Origin: Oscillospiraceae bacterium | GTDB lineage: Bacteria; Bacillota; Clostridia; Oscillospirales; Oscillospiraceae | Reading direction: 5' to 3' | Length of the DNA stretch: 64,000 nucleotides | Assembly: GCA_902802045.1 (NCBI GenBank) | Contig: CADCKQ010000006.1 | Span: forward strand, 1-64,000 | Part shown: positions 27,331 to 35,276 of the stretch, in pieces | Position numbering within the stretch: the stretch's first letter is position 1 | Layout: every line of letters starts with the position of its first letter | Translations under genes and position numbers: made by a program | The notes under the pieces: model-generated | What the model saw: the letters and a program-made list of their open reading frames with translations, nothing else | What the model was told of the DNA's origin: nothing | Databases searched by the model: none

Positions 27331-27358
27331 TTGACATACATATTATTTTTGTTATAAT
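27331..27358 (+). promoter_or_regulatory. tRNA-Leu promoter
   Basis: TTGACA (27331-27336), 16 bp, TATAAT (27353-27358), both perfect consensus. The start would fall near 27365, leaving a 5' leader of about 70 nt that contains the 12-bp direct repeat CCTTAAATGCGG (27367-27378 and 27404-27415). Confidence 0.85.
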
Positions 27359-27435
27359 TACTTCTGCCTTAAATGCGGCGAGCGCCAGGAGATGCCAGAG
27401 ATACCTTAAATGCGGAAACGGCATCGGCGTGATAT

Positions 27436-27520
27436 GCGAGAGTGCTGGAACAGGTAGACAGGCACGTTTGAGGGGCGTGTGTCAACCGACGTGGGAGTTC
27501 AAGTCTCCTCTCTCGCACCA
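27436..27520 (+). tRNA. tRNA-Leu (GAG)
   Basis: An 85-nt class II tRNA starting GCGAGAGTGCTGGAA and ending with the T-arm GAGTTCAAGTCTC, the acceptor strand and an encoded CCA. The anticodon loop TTGAGGG gives anticodon GAG, which reads CTC and CTT. Confidence 0.93.
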
Positions 27521-27554
27521 AACAGAATCCATCTTATGATGGGTTCTGTTTTTA
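27521..27554 (+). terminator. Terminator of tRNA-Leu
   Basis: AACAGAATCCATC pairs with GATGGGTTCTGTT around TTAT directly after the tRNA, followed by a T run. Confidence 0.9.
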
Positions 27555-27600
27555 TAACCTGTTTGAGATCTGAAGTCAATTCGGCTCTTGAGGAAGCTTC

Positions 27601-27635
27601 TGATTCATTGCAGAGCCTGCTCTGCAGATGAATCA
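27601..27635. repeat. Isolated long inverted repeat
   Basis: TGATTCATTGCAGAGC and GCTCTGCAGATGAATCA pair over nearly their full length with a 2-nt centre. There is no T-tract on either side and it belongs to no gene. It may be a REP-like or miniature element or an RNA processing site; no second copy was noticed in the window. Confidence 0.5.
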
Positions 27636-27657
27636 AAAGTGTAAATCCAAAACATGG

Positions 27658-27693
27658 AAAAGGTCAGGGCAGATTTATCTGCTCTGACCTTTT
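27658..27693. terminator. Bidirectional terminator downstream of rlmA
   Basis: AAAAGGTCAGGGCAGA and TCTGCTCTGACCTTTT form a 16-bp stem around TTTA, placed 5 bp after the rlmA stop on the minus strand. Confidence 0.9.
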
Positions 27694-27697
27694 CATC

Positions 27698-28495
27698 TTA
27701 AACAGGCTTTCTGAATTCACCGATAACAAATTCTGTTTCTGTTTCAAGCCTTTTTATGCCTTCCAATTTATCCCTGTCTTTTTCCGATGTATGGAAATAA
27801 TACGGGGTCATACGGAAAAGCTCTGCAATTACATCTTCCCCCTCAAGAATTGCTTTTGAGGTTATTGTTTTCTTTGATATCTGCTCAAGAACGCATGTCT
27901 CCGGAAACTTTTCGTCATTTTCATAAGGTGTATCGTAAAGCAGCTCCTTGAGACCGTACAGATGCCTCTTACCGGGGATAACGGTAAAAATAACACCTCC
28001 GGGTTTTAAGATCCTGCAGAACTCCTCTTCATTAAATGGAGCAAAGAGATGTATGGCATAATCGATGCTTTCATCAAAAACCGGGATATTTGCCATATTG
28101 GCTACGAAATAGCACGCGCCTCCCCTTTTTGCTGCAAGACGCACCATCTCTTTTGAGATATCAAATCCGTATATCTCCAGACCACTGTTGTTCCCGAGAG
28201 CGGAAGTATAATAGCCTTCTCCGCAACATATATCGAGAAGAATCCCATGTTTATCGCTGAAAACAGCATTCAGTGCATCACGAAGCGGTGAATAATAACC
28301 CCGGTTTAAAAAATCTCTCCTGCTTCTGGCGGAGTATTTATCGTCACCCTTCAGATCACCATTTTTTGAGCTCACAAGAAGGTTGACATAATCTTCTTTA
28401 GCTATATCAAAACTATGCCCATCCGGACATTTGTATTCTCTCTTTTTTCTATCAAGAGCCTTTGAGCACACCGGGCATTTCAGAATGCCATTCAT
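27698..28495 (-). CDS. rlmA: RlmA-type 23S rRNA (guanine-N1)-methyltransferase
   Basis: A 265-residue protein with an N-terminal zinc finger (CPVCSKALDRKKREYKCPDGHSFD) and a SAM-dependent methyltransferase core (ILLDICCGEGYYTSAL, GFDISKEMVRLA, LFAPFNEEEFCRILKPGG). The family methylates G745 or G748 of 23S rRNA; the TlrB branch gives tylosin resistance. The ATG at 28493-28495 has GGAGG 10 bp upstream; a start at 28525 lacks a good site. It is a single-gene unit. Confidence 0.85.
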   Translation of the reverse strand: MNGILKCPVCSKALDRKKREYKCPDGHSFDIAKEDYVNLLVSSKNGDLKGDDKYSARSRRDFLNRGYYSPLRDALNAVFSDKHGILLDICCGEGYYTSALGNNSGLEIYGFDISKEMVRLAAKRGGACYFVANMANIPVFDESIDYAIHLFAPFNEEEFCRILKPGGVIFTVIPGKRHLYGLKELLYDTPYENDEKFPETCVLEQISKKTITSKAILEGEDVIAELFRMTPYYFHTSEKDRDKLEGIKRLETETEFVIGEFRKPV

Positions 28496-28562
28496 TTTTT
28501 CATAGCCTCCGCCCACCGATTCCATATATGAAAGAAAGGATACTCTCCTGTTCTTGCTGATC

Positions 28563-30650
28563 TTAATCTTGGATTATTATTGCAAGGCATTCTTTTCCTG
28601 TAAGTTCTTCTGTTCTTTCATCAGGCTGTCCAAAACCGGCATACAGTGTCCATCTGCCGCTGCCCGGTATACGTTCACCGTTTTCCTTAACAGCTGTAAA
28701 TGCCCTGGGTTCGATAGCAAGATCAATTCTCCTGCTCTCCTTCGCTTCGAGGCTGACACGGCTGAATCCGCACAGGACCGGGTTCACGGGTACATCGGAG
28801 GAAAGCTCGTCTTTTATATACAGCTCTACTACTTCTTCTGCGGCAAAATTGCTTAAGTTTGTAACTGTCACGGATGCAGTCCGGTAATCTGCAGACAGAT
28901 CAGACAATCTCATATCTGCATAACTCAGTCCGAAGCCGAACGGGTAAAGCGGCGTTCCTCTGTAATACCGATAAGTACGGTTGGTCATTGAATAGTCTGT
29001 AAAATCAGGCATTTCCTTAAGAGCTTCATTGTGATAGAAAGTAACCGGAAGCTTGCCTGAAGGAGATGCATTTCCAAACAGGAGCTCAGCAACTGCCTTT
29101 CCTCCCCGGGCACCCGGGTACCATGTAAGCATTACAGCGTCTGCTTTTTCCTGAGCAGAGGAAACATCGACACTGCTGCCTGCCATCAGAAGAACAACTG
29201 TAGGCTTGTTCAATGCCAGTACTGTATCCAGAAGTTTCCGCTGGGGCGGGGGCAGAAGCAGATCTTCTTTATCTCCGGATCCGTACGCATTACCGTCATC
29301 CGGCTCTTCCCCTTCAATCCTTTCATCATATCCCAATACCAGAATAACAGTATCGCTGTTCTCTGCTACGGCTAAAGCTTCTGCCAGCCTGTCATCCGCT
29401 TTTGCAAGAGGTTCGACACGGTCATAAACCAAGTGACAGCCTTCCGAATAAAGAACTCTGCCATTGCCTTCCATAATGTCCTGAATACCTTCAAGTACTG
29501 TTATATAACGTGAAGACGTCCCGTAATAATTGCCTTTCAATGCCCTTCTGCTGTTCGCATTCGGGCCGATAACGCCTATCGTTCCGGCGGCTTTCAAAGG
29601 CAAGATCCCGTTGTTTTTCAAAAGAACGCATGCTTTCAGGGAAGCTTCATGTGCGAGAGAAATGTGCTTTTCGTCCTCGATCACTGTGTACGGAATATCA
29701 TCATACTCCGTTCCATCTCCCATAATTCCGAGCAGATAGCGGGTTGTAAACAGATGAACTGCAGCTTCAGTAATCTGCTCCTCTGTGATCAAGCCCTCCT
29801 TTAAGGATTCCAGGAGATACTGGTAGCTCTCACCGCAATTCAGGTCGCAGCCCATCTTCAGCGCCAGTGAGACAGATTCTTCAGGCCGGGTTGTAACCAT
29901 ATGGCCAGTATGAAAATCTCTTATTGCCCAGCAGTCGGATACGATATGGCCTTTGAATTTCCATTTTCCGCGCAGCGTATCTGAAAGCAATGCTTTACTT
30001 CCGCAGCACGGCTCTCCGTTAGTGCGGTTATAAGCGCCCATTACAGCCTCAACTTCCGCTTTGGTTACCAGATCTTCAAATGCAGGCAGATAAGTCTCCT
30101 CCATATCTTTGGGTGTTGCCACAGCGTTGAAACTGTGTCTTATGCTCTCCGGTCCGCTGTGAACAGCAAAATGCTTGGCACATGCTGCAGTTTTAAGGGT
30201 TTCCCCCTTACCTTGAAGTCCGTGAACATATGCTTGTCCGGTTCTGGATGTCAGGTAGGGATCTTCGCCATATGTCTCGTGACCACGCCCCCATCTGGGA
30301 TCGCGAAAAATATTTATATTCGGAGACCAGAAAGTCAGCCCGTGGTAGATATCCCTGTCTTCCCGTACAGAAACTGCGTTATATTTTGCTCTCCCCTCAG
30401 TGGCAGCCACATCACCCAGTTTTTCAACAAGAGTATCATCGAACATAGCCGCCAGTCCTATGGCCTGAGGGAAGCTTGTCGCAGTGCCGCCTCTGGCGAC
30501 ACCGTGCAACGCTTCATTCCACCAGTTGTATGCAGGGATGCCGAGCCGTTCTACAGCAGGAGAATTGTATCGCAGCTGGCTCGTTTTTTCTTCCAGAGTC
30601 ATTTGTCCGACAAGATCTCTTGCTTTCTCTTCTGCCTTTTTTCTGTCCAT
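28563..30650 (-). CDS. Glycoside hydrolase family 3 (beta-glucosidase/beta-xylosidase)
   Basis: A 695-residue GH3 enzyme with the (beta/alpha)8 domain, the alpha/beta sandwich domain and a C-terminal FnIII-like domain. Asp in KGHIVSDCWAIRDF is the nucleophile position; NWWNEALHGVAR and FSPNINIFRDPRWGRGHETYGEDP-type blocks resemble bacterial beta-xylosidase-like members. There is no signal peptide, so it acts in the cytoplasm on imported oligosaccharides. The start at 30650 follows GGAGGTTAGGT; the upstream 18 codons are unlikely. It is the last gene of the lacI-ABC operon and follows an intercistronic hairpin. Confidence 0.92.
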   Translation of the reverse strand: MDRKKAEEKARDLVGQMTLEEKTSQLRYNSPAVERLGIPAYNWWNEALHGVARGGTATSFPQAIGLAAMFDDTLVEKLGDVAATEGRAKYNAVSVREDRDIYHGLTFWSPNINIFRDPRWGRGHETYGEDPYLTSRTGQAYVHGLQGKGETLKTAACAKHFAVHSGPESIRHSFNAVATPKDMEETYLPAFEDLVTKAEVEAVMGAYNRTNGEPCCGSKALLSDTLRGKWKFKGHIVSDCWAIRDFHTGHMVTTRPEESVSLALKMGCDLNCGESYQYLLESLKEGLITEEQITEAAVHLFTTRYLLGIMGDGTEYDDIPYTVIEDEKHISLAHEASLKACVLLKNNGILPLKAAGTIGVIGPNANSRRALKGNYYGTSSRYITVLEGIQDIMEGNGRVLYSEGCHLVYDRVEPLAKADDRLAEALAVAENSDTVILVLGYDERIEGEEPDDGNAYGSGDKEDLLLPPPQRKLLDTVLALNKPTVVLLMAGSSVDVSSAQEKADAVMLTWYPGARGGKAVAELLFGNASPSGKLPVTFYHNEALKEMPDFTDYSMTNRTYRYYRGTPLYPFGFGLSYADMRLSDLSADYRTASVTVTNLSNFAAEEVVELYIKDELSSDVPVNPVLCGFSRVSLEAKESRRIDLAIEPRAFTAVKENGERIPGSGRWTLYAGFGQPDERTEELTGKECLAIIIQD

Positions 30651-30673
30651 ACCTAACCTCCAAATTGAAATAA

Positions 30674-30715
30674 AAGGGAACCCGCATGGATCACAGAGCT
30701 CCATAGGATCCCCTT
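30674..30715 (-). terminator. Hairpin between the permease gene and GH3
   Basis: On the minus strand AAGGGGATCC pairs fully (with G.T pairs) with GGGTTCCCTT, with an inner ATGGA/TCCAT stem, followed by TTATTT. It could partly terminate the transporter transcript before the GH3 gene or protect its 3' end. Confidence 0.6.
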
Positions 30716-30740
30716 TATCGAAATTTTAACTATACTGAAA

Positions 30741-31574
30741 TCAGCCTTTTATAGCCCCTGCAATGAAACTCTCCTGAATGCGCCTGCTCAGGAAAATATA
30801 CATGAACAACGTTGGGAAAGTAGCAATAACAAGAGCTGCGCCAATTGGTCCCCATGCGGTCGTATACTGTCCGGACAGTGCCTGAACGCCGACCGGCAGA
30901 GTTTTCAGCGCGGATTTGCTGATGAAGATATTTGCGAACATAAGTTCGTTCCAGCACTGAAGAAAAGTATATATGCCGACTGTCGCGACTGCAGGTTTCA
31001 TCAGTGGAACAATTATTCTGAAGAATATGCCCCACACATTACATCCGTCAATACAGGCAGACTCATCCAGTTCACGCGGGATCTCATTCATAAATCCCGT
31101 ACAGACAAGGATTGCCATGGCCAGAGAAAACGCAGCATAAGGTATTATCAGCGCCCAGCGCGTATTCAGAAGATGCATTCTGGACAACGTAACATAGATC
31201 GGAACTATCGAAGCATGAATAGGTATAGTCAGACCAAGCATGAAAAACTTGTTCATAGTTCTTCTGCGTTTCCAGATCATACGCGTCAACGCAAAGGTTG
31301 CCATAAGCGCTACAGCCAAAGTGATCAGAATAGTCGAAACAGCAACTATTCCGCTGTTTAAAAAGTAGCGCCCCATATGGCCGGTTTTCATCGCCTCGGT
31401 GTAGTTTGACCAAAGCCAATGCTGTGGAAGACCCGCAACATTTTTGCCGAATATCTCTTCGTTGTTCTTCAAAGAGAAAGTGAACATCCAGTAGACCGGA
31501 AAAAGGTTTACCAGCATCCACAGTATCAGTCCTACATAGCTTATAATTTTTGTGCTCTTATTAGTGTTCAGCAT
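30741..31574 (-). CDS. CUT1 ABC sugar transporter permease (MalG-like)
   Basis: A 277-residue inner-membrane protein with six predicted membrane segments and the EAA loop (DESACIDGCNVWGIFFRIIVPLMKPA). The start at 31574 is 1 bp after the stop of the previous permease and 9 bp from AAGGAGG; an earlier ATG at 31583 touches that ribosome site. With the adjacent MalF-like protein and the lipoprotein at 32567 it forms an importer that lacks its own ATPase, as is usual in Firmicutes, where a shared MsmK-type ATPase serves several systems. Confidence 0.92.
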   Translation of the reverse strand: MLNTNKSTKIISYVGLILWMLVNLFPVYWMFTFSLKNNEEIFGKNVAGLPQHWLWSNYTEAMKTGHMGRYFLNSGIVAVSTILITLAVALMATFALTRMIWKRRRTMNKFFMLGLTIPIHASIVPIYVTLSRMHLLNTRWALIIPYAAFSLAMAILVCTGFMNEIPRELDESACIDGCNVWGIFFRIIVPLMKPAVATVGIYTFLQCWNELMFANIFISKSALKTLPVGVQALSGQYTTAWGPIGAALVIATFPTLFMYIFLSRRIQESFIAGAIKG

Positions 31575-31575
31575 A

Positions 31576-32454
31576 TCAGGCATCCTCCTTGAATATTGCG
31601 TTGATCAGCAACGCAAATCCGAAACAGAGAATGATCAGCATCACTGCGATCGTACTTCCCATTCCATATCGGTTACGAAGGAAAAGCATACTTATCATCA
31701 ACGTACTTGGAACTTCGGTCGCATGCAAGGGGCCGCCATTGGTAAGAACATAAATAAGGTCAAATGATTTCAGCGACCCTGTGACAGCAAAGATTACGCT
31801 GATACGAAGAATAGGCTTGATATATGGCAGGACAATGAATCGGTTGATCTGCCCGTCCGTCGCTCCATCCAGCATAGCTGCCTCGCGCAATTCGCCGGGA
31901 ACGCTCTTGACACCCGCGTAAAGCAGCAGCATATGATATCCTACGTACTGCCACAGTGTAGGTACGAGCACAGCTCCAAGTGCGGTCTCTTTTTTGCCGA
32001 GCCAGATCCTTGTCCATTTTTCAAGTCCGATACTGCGCAGGAATACGTTTAAAATACCGTAGTCCGGGTTGTAGATCTTCAGCCAGAGCTGGCCGATAAC
32101 GACCGTTGAGATCAGAACGGGCATAAAATAGACCGAGAGGAACATTCTCTCCCCCTTTATACTTTTACCCAGAGTCAATGCGAGCGCAAGAGCAAGCGGA
32201 AGCTGCAGGCCCACAGAAAGAGCTGCGAGCAGCAGAGAATTGCGAAGCGCCTTCATAAAGCCTATGGAGTTGCTGGTGAACAGCTCCTTATAGTTTGCCA
32301 GACCTATGAATGTCTTTGGTCCGATCCCTTTCCAGTCGAAGAGGCTGAAATAGGCAGAGGCGCCGATAGGCGCGATCAGTACTCCGCAGAAGAGGAGCAG
32401 TGCCGGCAGCAGGAAGAGAATGATATGCAGTTTATTGCTGTATTGTTTTTTCAT
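31576..32454 (-). CDS. CUT1 ABC sugar transporter permease (MalF-like)
   Basis: A 292-residue membrane protein with six segments and the EAA motif (REAAMLDGATDGQINRFIVLPYIKP). The start ATG has AAAGGATCTTAAG upstream. It lies between the solute-binding protein gene, from which it is separated by a strong hairpin, and the MalG-like gene. Confidence 0.92.
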   Translation of the reverse strand: MKKQYSNKLHIILFLLPALLLFCGVLIAPIGASAYFSLFDWKGIGPKTFIGLANYKELFTSNSIGFMKALRNSLLLAALSVGLQLPLALALALTLGKSIKGERMFLSVYFMPVLISTVVIGQLWLKIYNPDYGILNVFLRSIGLEKWTRIWLGKKETALGAVLVPTLWQYVGYHMLLLYAGVKSVPGELREAAMLDGATDGQINRFIVLPYIKPILRISVIFAVTGSLKSFDLIYVLTNGGPLHATEVPSTLMISMLFLRNRYGMGSTIAVMLIILCFGFALLINAIFKEDA

Positions 32455-32478
32455 CTTAAGATCCTTTACCTGTTGAAT

Positions 32479-32524
32479 AAGGCGGCTCTCTCAGATGTAT
32501 GAACATTCTGAGGAAAGCCGCCTT
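32479..32524 (-). promoter_or_regulatory. Intercistronic hairpin between binding protein and permease genes
   Basis: AAGGCGGCT/AGCCGCCTT with an inner CTCAGA/TCTGAG stem. There is no T-tract on the minus strand, so it is more likely a 3'-end stabiliser giving a high binding-protein to permease ratio than a full terminator. Confidence 0.6.
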
Positions 32525-32566
32525 TCGGTTTGATCCTTAAATGGATAAACCTGCGGGTCTCAAAAC

Positions 32567-33895
32567 TTATCCGAGGTCATTGGTCAGGCCGGCGACAAAG
32601 TCCTCGCCGTTAATGGCACAGCCATAAACCTGGGAAACATATTCAAGATAGGTGTTTGCAGGATCTGCACTCATAGCAGTGTCACCGAAGAGGACCATGC
32701 CGTCGGATGCAGAAACGATATCGGCAACAGCAGCAACAAGAGGCTTTACGGCGCTGGTATCGTAGTCAGGAGTCCATGCGGGCAGACCGGAACCTGCGAG
32801 GTAACCGTAGTGGCAAATAGCTTTACCGAGTTCGAATGCTGCAGATGCGGCGAGCTCGACATTCTTGGAATATGCGGAGACCGTGAGAGAGTCAGACGGG
32901 CCACCAATAACCTGGCCGTAGGTAGCGCGGTCAGCATTCATTACGGGGAAGAGGGCAGCCTGAGGCTGGAAGAGTTCCTGGTCATTGATCTCACCGCAGT
33001 TCCAGGAGCCGTTCTGATAGAAAGCATACTGGCCGGCTATGAAGTTTGCTTTGACCTGGTCATTTCCGATAGCAGTGCCGTTGGGATCAAAGTATCCCTT
33101 ATTGACCATATCCTGGAAATTGTTGACTGCAACAGCGATATCCGGATCATTCCATGTTGCCTCGCCTTTGAAGATCGCGTTCATGTCTTCAAAACCAATG
33201 GTTTTCTCAATAATGGGCTCAAGATACTCGGTGACACACCATGTGTCTGCAGAAGTAGCTGCGCATCCGAAGGGGATCTTTCCTGCTGCAACGAGTGCAT
33301 CGCAGCAGGCAGTGAGATCTTCGTATGTCTCGGGAACATGATCCCAACCGACTTCAGCAAGCATATCCATATTGGCAAAGAGTGTGACTATATTGTATGT
33401 CAGAGGAACAGCATAGTGTCCGCCGTCATATGTGGAGTTCTGGAGCATGACTTCAGGCAGATCAGCTGCAAACGCCTTATAGGCGTCGTCAAGGCAGTAG
33501 ATGTTACCAGCTTCAACGAAGTCGCCAAGGAACGCACCGGACCAGGTGAAGAAAATGTCAGGCAGAGTCTCAGGATCGCTCATGGCAGCTTTGATCTTTG
33601 TCTTGTAAGAGTTGTTCTCAAATGCTTCCCACTCGATCTTGATATCGGGGTGATTTGCTTCAAATTCTGCTATAGCCTGTTCATAAGCGGGACGGTTTGC
33701 GTCGCTTTCCGTTGCGATGCACCACAAGGTCAGAACAGTCTGATCTGCAGCGGGTTCTGCTGCAGGCTCTGCAGCGGGTTCTGCTGCGGGTTCTGCTGCC
33801 GGAGCAGCGGCCGGAGCCGGTGCTGCAGCCTGTCCGCAGGCGCACAGCGCAAATACCATTATGAGAGCTGTGAGCAATGCGATGAGTTTTTTCAT
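32567..33895 (-). CDS. Extracellular sugar-binding lipoprotein (CUT1)
   Basis: A 442-residue lipoprotein beginning MKKLIALLTALIMVFALCACGQ; the lipobox LCAC gives a lipidated cysteine at about residue 20. A low-complexity linker of alternating APA and PAAE units follows, then a family 1 solute-binding domain (LTLWCIATESDANRPAYEQA, PDIFFTWSGAF). The start has CAGGAGGAATTACA upstream. The neighbouring GH3 and GH94 enzymes suggest beta-glucooligosaccharides such as cellobiose as substrate. Confidence 0.92.
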   Translation of the reverse strand: MKKLIALLTALIMVFALCACGQAAAPAPAAAPAAEPAAEPAAEPAAEPAADQTVLTLWCIATESDANRPAYEQAIAEFEANHPDIKIEWEAFENNSYKTKIKAAMSDPETLPDIFFTWSGAFLGDFVEAGNIYCLDDAYKAFAADLPEVMLQNSTYDGGHYAVPLTYNIVTLFANMDMLAEVGWDHVPETYEDLTACCDALVAAGKIPFGCAATSADTWCVTEYLEPIIEKTIGFEDMNAIFKGEATWNDPDIAVAVNNFQDMVNKGYFDPNGTAIGNDQVKANFIAGQYAFYQNGSWNCGEINDQELFQPQAALFPVMNADRATYGQVIGGPSDSLTVSAYSKNVELAASAAFELGKAICHYGYLAGSGLPAWTPDYDTSAVKPLVAAVADIVSASDGMVLFGDTAMSADPANTYLEYVSQVYGCAINGEDFVAGLTNDLG

Positions 33896-33958
33896 TGTAA
33901 TTCCTCCTGTTTTCTTTCTGTGATAAAGATAAATATATATTTGCGGCAATGCCGCTTA

Positions 33959-34978
33959 TCACCCGAGCTGTGAGATATCCTTTACGGAAGCACCTTCCTG
34001 GATATGTCCCCTGACTATTTCCCTGTCAAGTATAACGCTTTTCGGTTTTTGTATCTGTTCAATAAGTCTTGCAGCCGATCTTCTGCCGAGTTCTGTAGTA
34101 TTCTGCACCCATGTCGTCAATTCGGGTGAAATGATTCGCGAGAGCGGAATACCGTCATATCCTGCAGCCGAAATATCATCCGGAATTCTGAGGCCCGACT
34201 CCCATACAGCATTAATGCCTCCTATACAGGAGTAGTCATCCGGGAATACTATGCAAGTCGGTCTGTCTTTTAATCCAAGCAGCTCTTTGGTTATCGAATA
34301 GCAGGTCTTGGGATCATGGAAGACTCCTTCCCTGACATATTCGTCCGGGATCTTAATCCCGTGTTTTTCGCAGGAGCGGTAGAACCCCGAAAGCCTGTTG
34401 ACCGTGACGCTTGTTTTTTCGCCGTGGATGAAGGCTATTTTTTTATGCCCCTTGCTGATAATGTAATCGGTAAGGGTCTCCATACCGCCCGTATTGTCCG
34501 AAATAATTGAAATATTGCCATTGAATATATGATCTATCGTTACAACCGGGATCTCTGAATTAACAAGCTCTATAATCTGAGGATCAGCAAAATCTGCAGA
34601 GGCGATTATCACCCCGTCCACGCCGCGGTAACGGCAATGCTGAAGATAAGATGTCTCGCGATTACCGATTCCCCGGTTTATGAATGTAATATCATATCCG
34701 TTACTCTCTGCCTCACTTCTGATGGCATCAAGAACTGTGGAGAAAAATTCATGTGCAAGCCCGCCATGCATCGGATCCAAAAACAAAACACCTAAATTGA
34801 ATGTCTTGTTTGTTTTAAGAGCTCTCGCTGCGGAATTGGCTGTATACCCGAGTCTCTCCGCGGTCTCCGCGATCTTCTGTCTGGTTTCCTCGCCTATATC
34901 CTGCTGTCCGTTCAGCGCTTTGCTGACTGTAGCGACCGAAACACCGCACTCGAGCGCAATGTCTTTCATGGATATCAC
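33959..34978 (-). CDS. LacI-family transcriptional repressor
   Basis: A 339-residue regulator with an N-terminal helix-turn-helix (MKDIALECGVSVATVSKALNG), hinge (NSAARALKTNK) and periplasmic-binding-like sensor domain. A GTG at 34976-34978 lies 9 bp from AGGAGG and adds three residues before MKDIA; the ATG at 34969 is 18 bp away, too far. It heads the operon with the binding protein and permeases. The palindrome TAAACGTTTA at 34998-35007, just upstream, and a related site at the GH94 promoter suggest autoregulation and control of both arms. Confidence 0.92.
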   Translation of the reverse strand: MISMKDIALECGVSVATVSKALNGQQDIGEETRQKIAETAERLGYTANSAARALKTNKTFNLGVLFLDPMHGGLAHEFFSTVLDAIRSEAESNGYDITFINRGIGNRETSYLQHCRYRGVDGVIIASADFADPQIIELVNSEIPVVTIDHIFNGNISIISDNTGGMETLTDYIISKGHKKIAFIHGEKTSVTVNRLSGFYRSCEKHGIKIPDEYVREGVFHDPKTCYSITKELLGLKDRPTCIVFPDDYSCIGGINAVWESGLRIPDDISAAGYDGIPLSRIISPELTTWVQNTTELGRRSAARLIEQIQKPKSVILDREIVRGHIQEGASVKDISQLG

Positions 34979-34997
34979 TTCAGCCGGCCTCCTCACT

Positions 34998-35007
34998 TAA
35001 ACGTTTA
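34998..35007. promoter_or_regulatory. LacI-type operator at the lacI promoter
   Basis: A perfect 10-bp palindrome TAAACGTTTA with a central CG, typical of LacI/GalR operators, lies between a probable promoter (TTGAAA-17-TAAATT on the minus strand) and the lacI start. Confidence 0.65.
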
Positions 35008-35230
35008 CGCAAGTCTAATTTAGCTTATTCCTCAATTTTTTTCAAGTATTTTATATTGGAAAATACAATTATTTTTTATTTTTAGTGAATTTGCACAAAT
35101 TGTGCCTGATATTTTTATGCAAAATAGACAATTCTTAAACCGATGTCTAATTATCATCGTTTAATTAGTATATTTTTTTCAGAATCTATCCAAAATCCTA
35201 TTGCTTTTTTCGGAATAATAGTTTAATCTT

Positions 35231-35259
35231 TTGACAAGTTATGTCCTTAATCGTTTAAG
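35231..35259 (+). promoter_or_regulatory. GH94 promoter with LacI-type operator
   Basis: TTGACA at 35231-35236 is a perfect -35 box; the region 17 bp on overlaps the near-palindrome CTTAATCGTTTAAG (35246-35259), which shares the central CG and flanks with the operator at 34998. A weaker relative, ATCGTTTAATTA, lies at about 35157-35168. Confidence 0.6.
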
Positions 35260-35276
35260 CTGCAGGGAGAATGATA

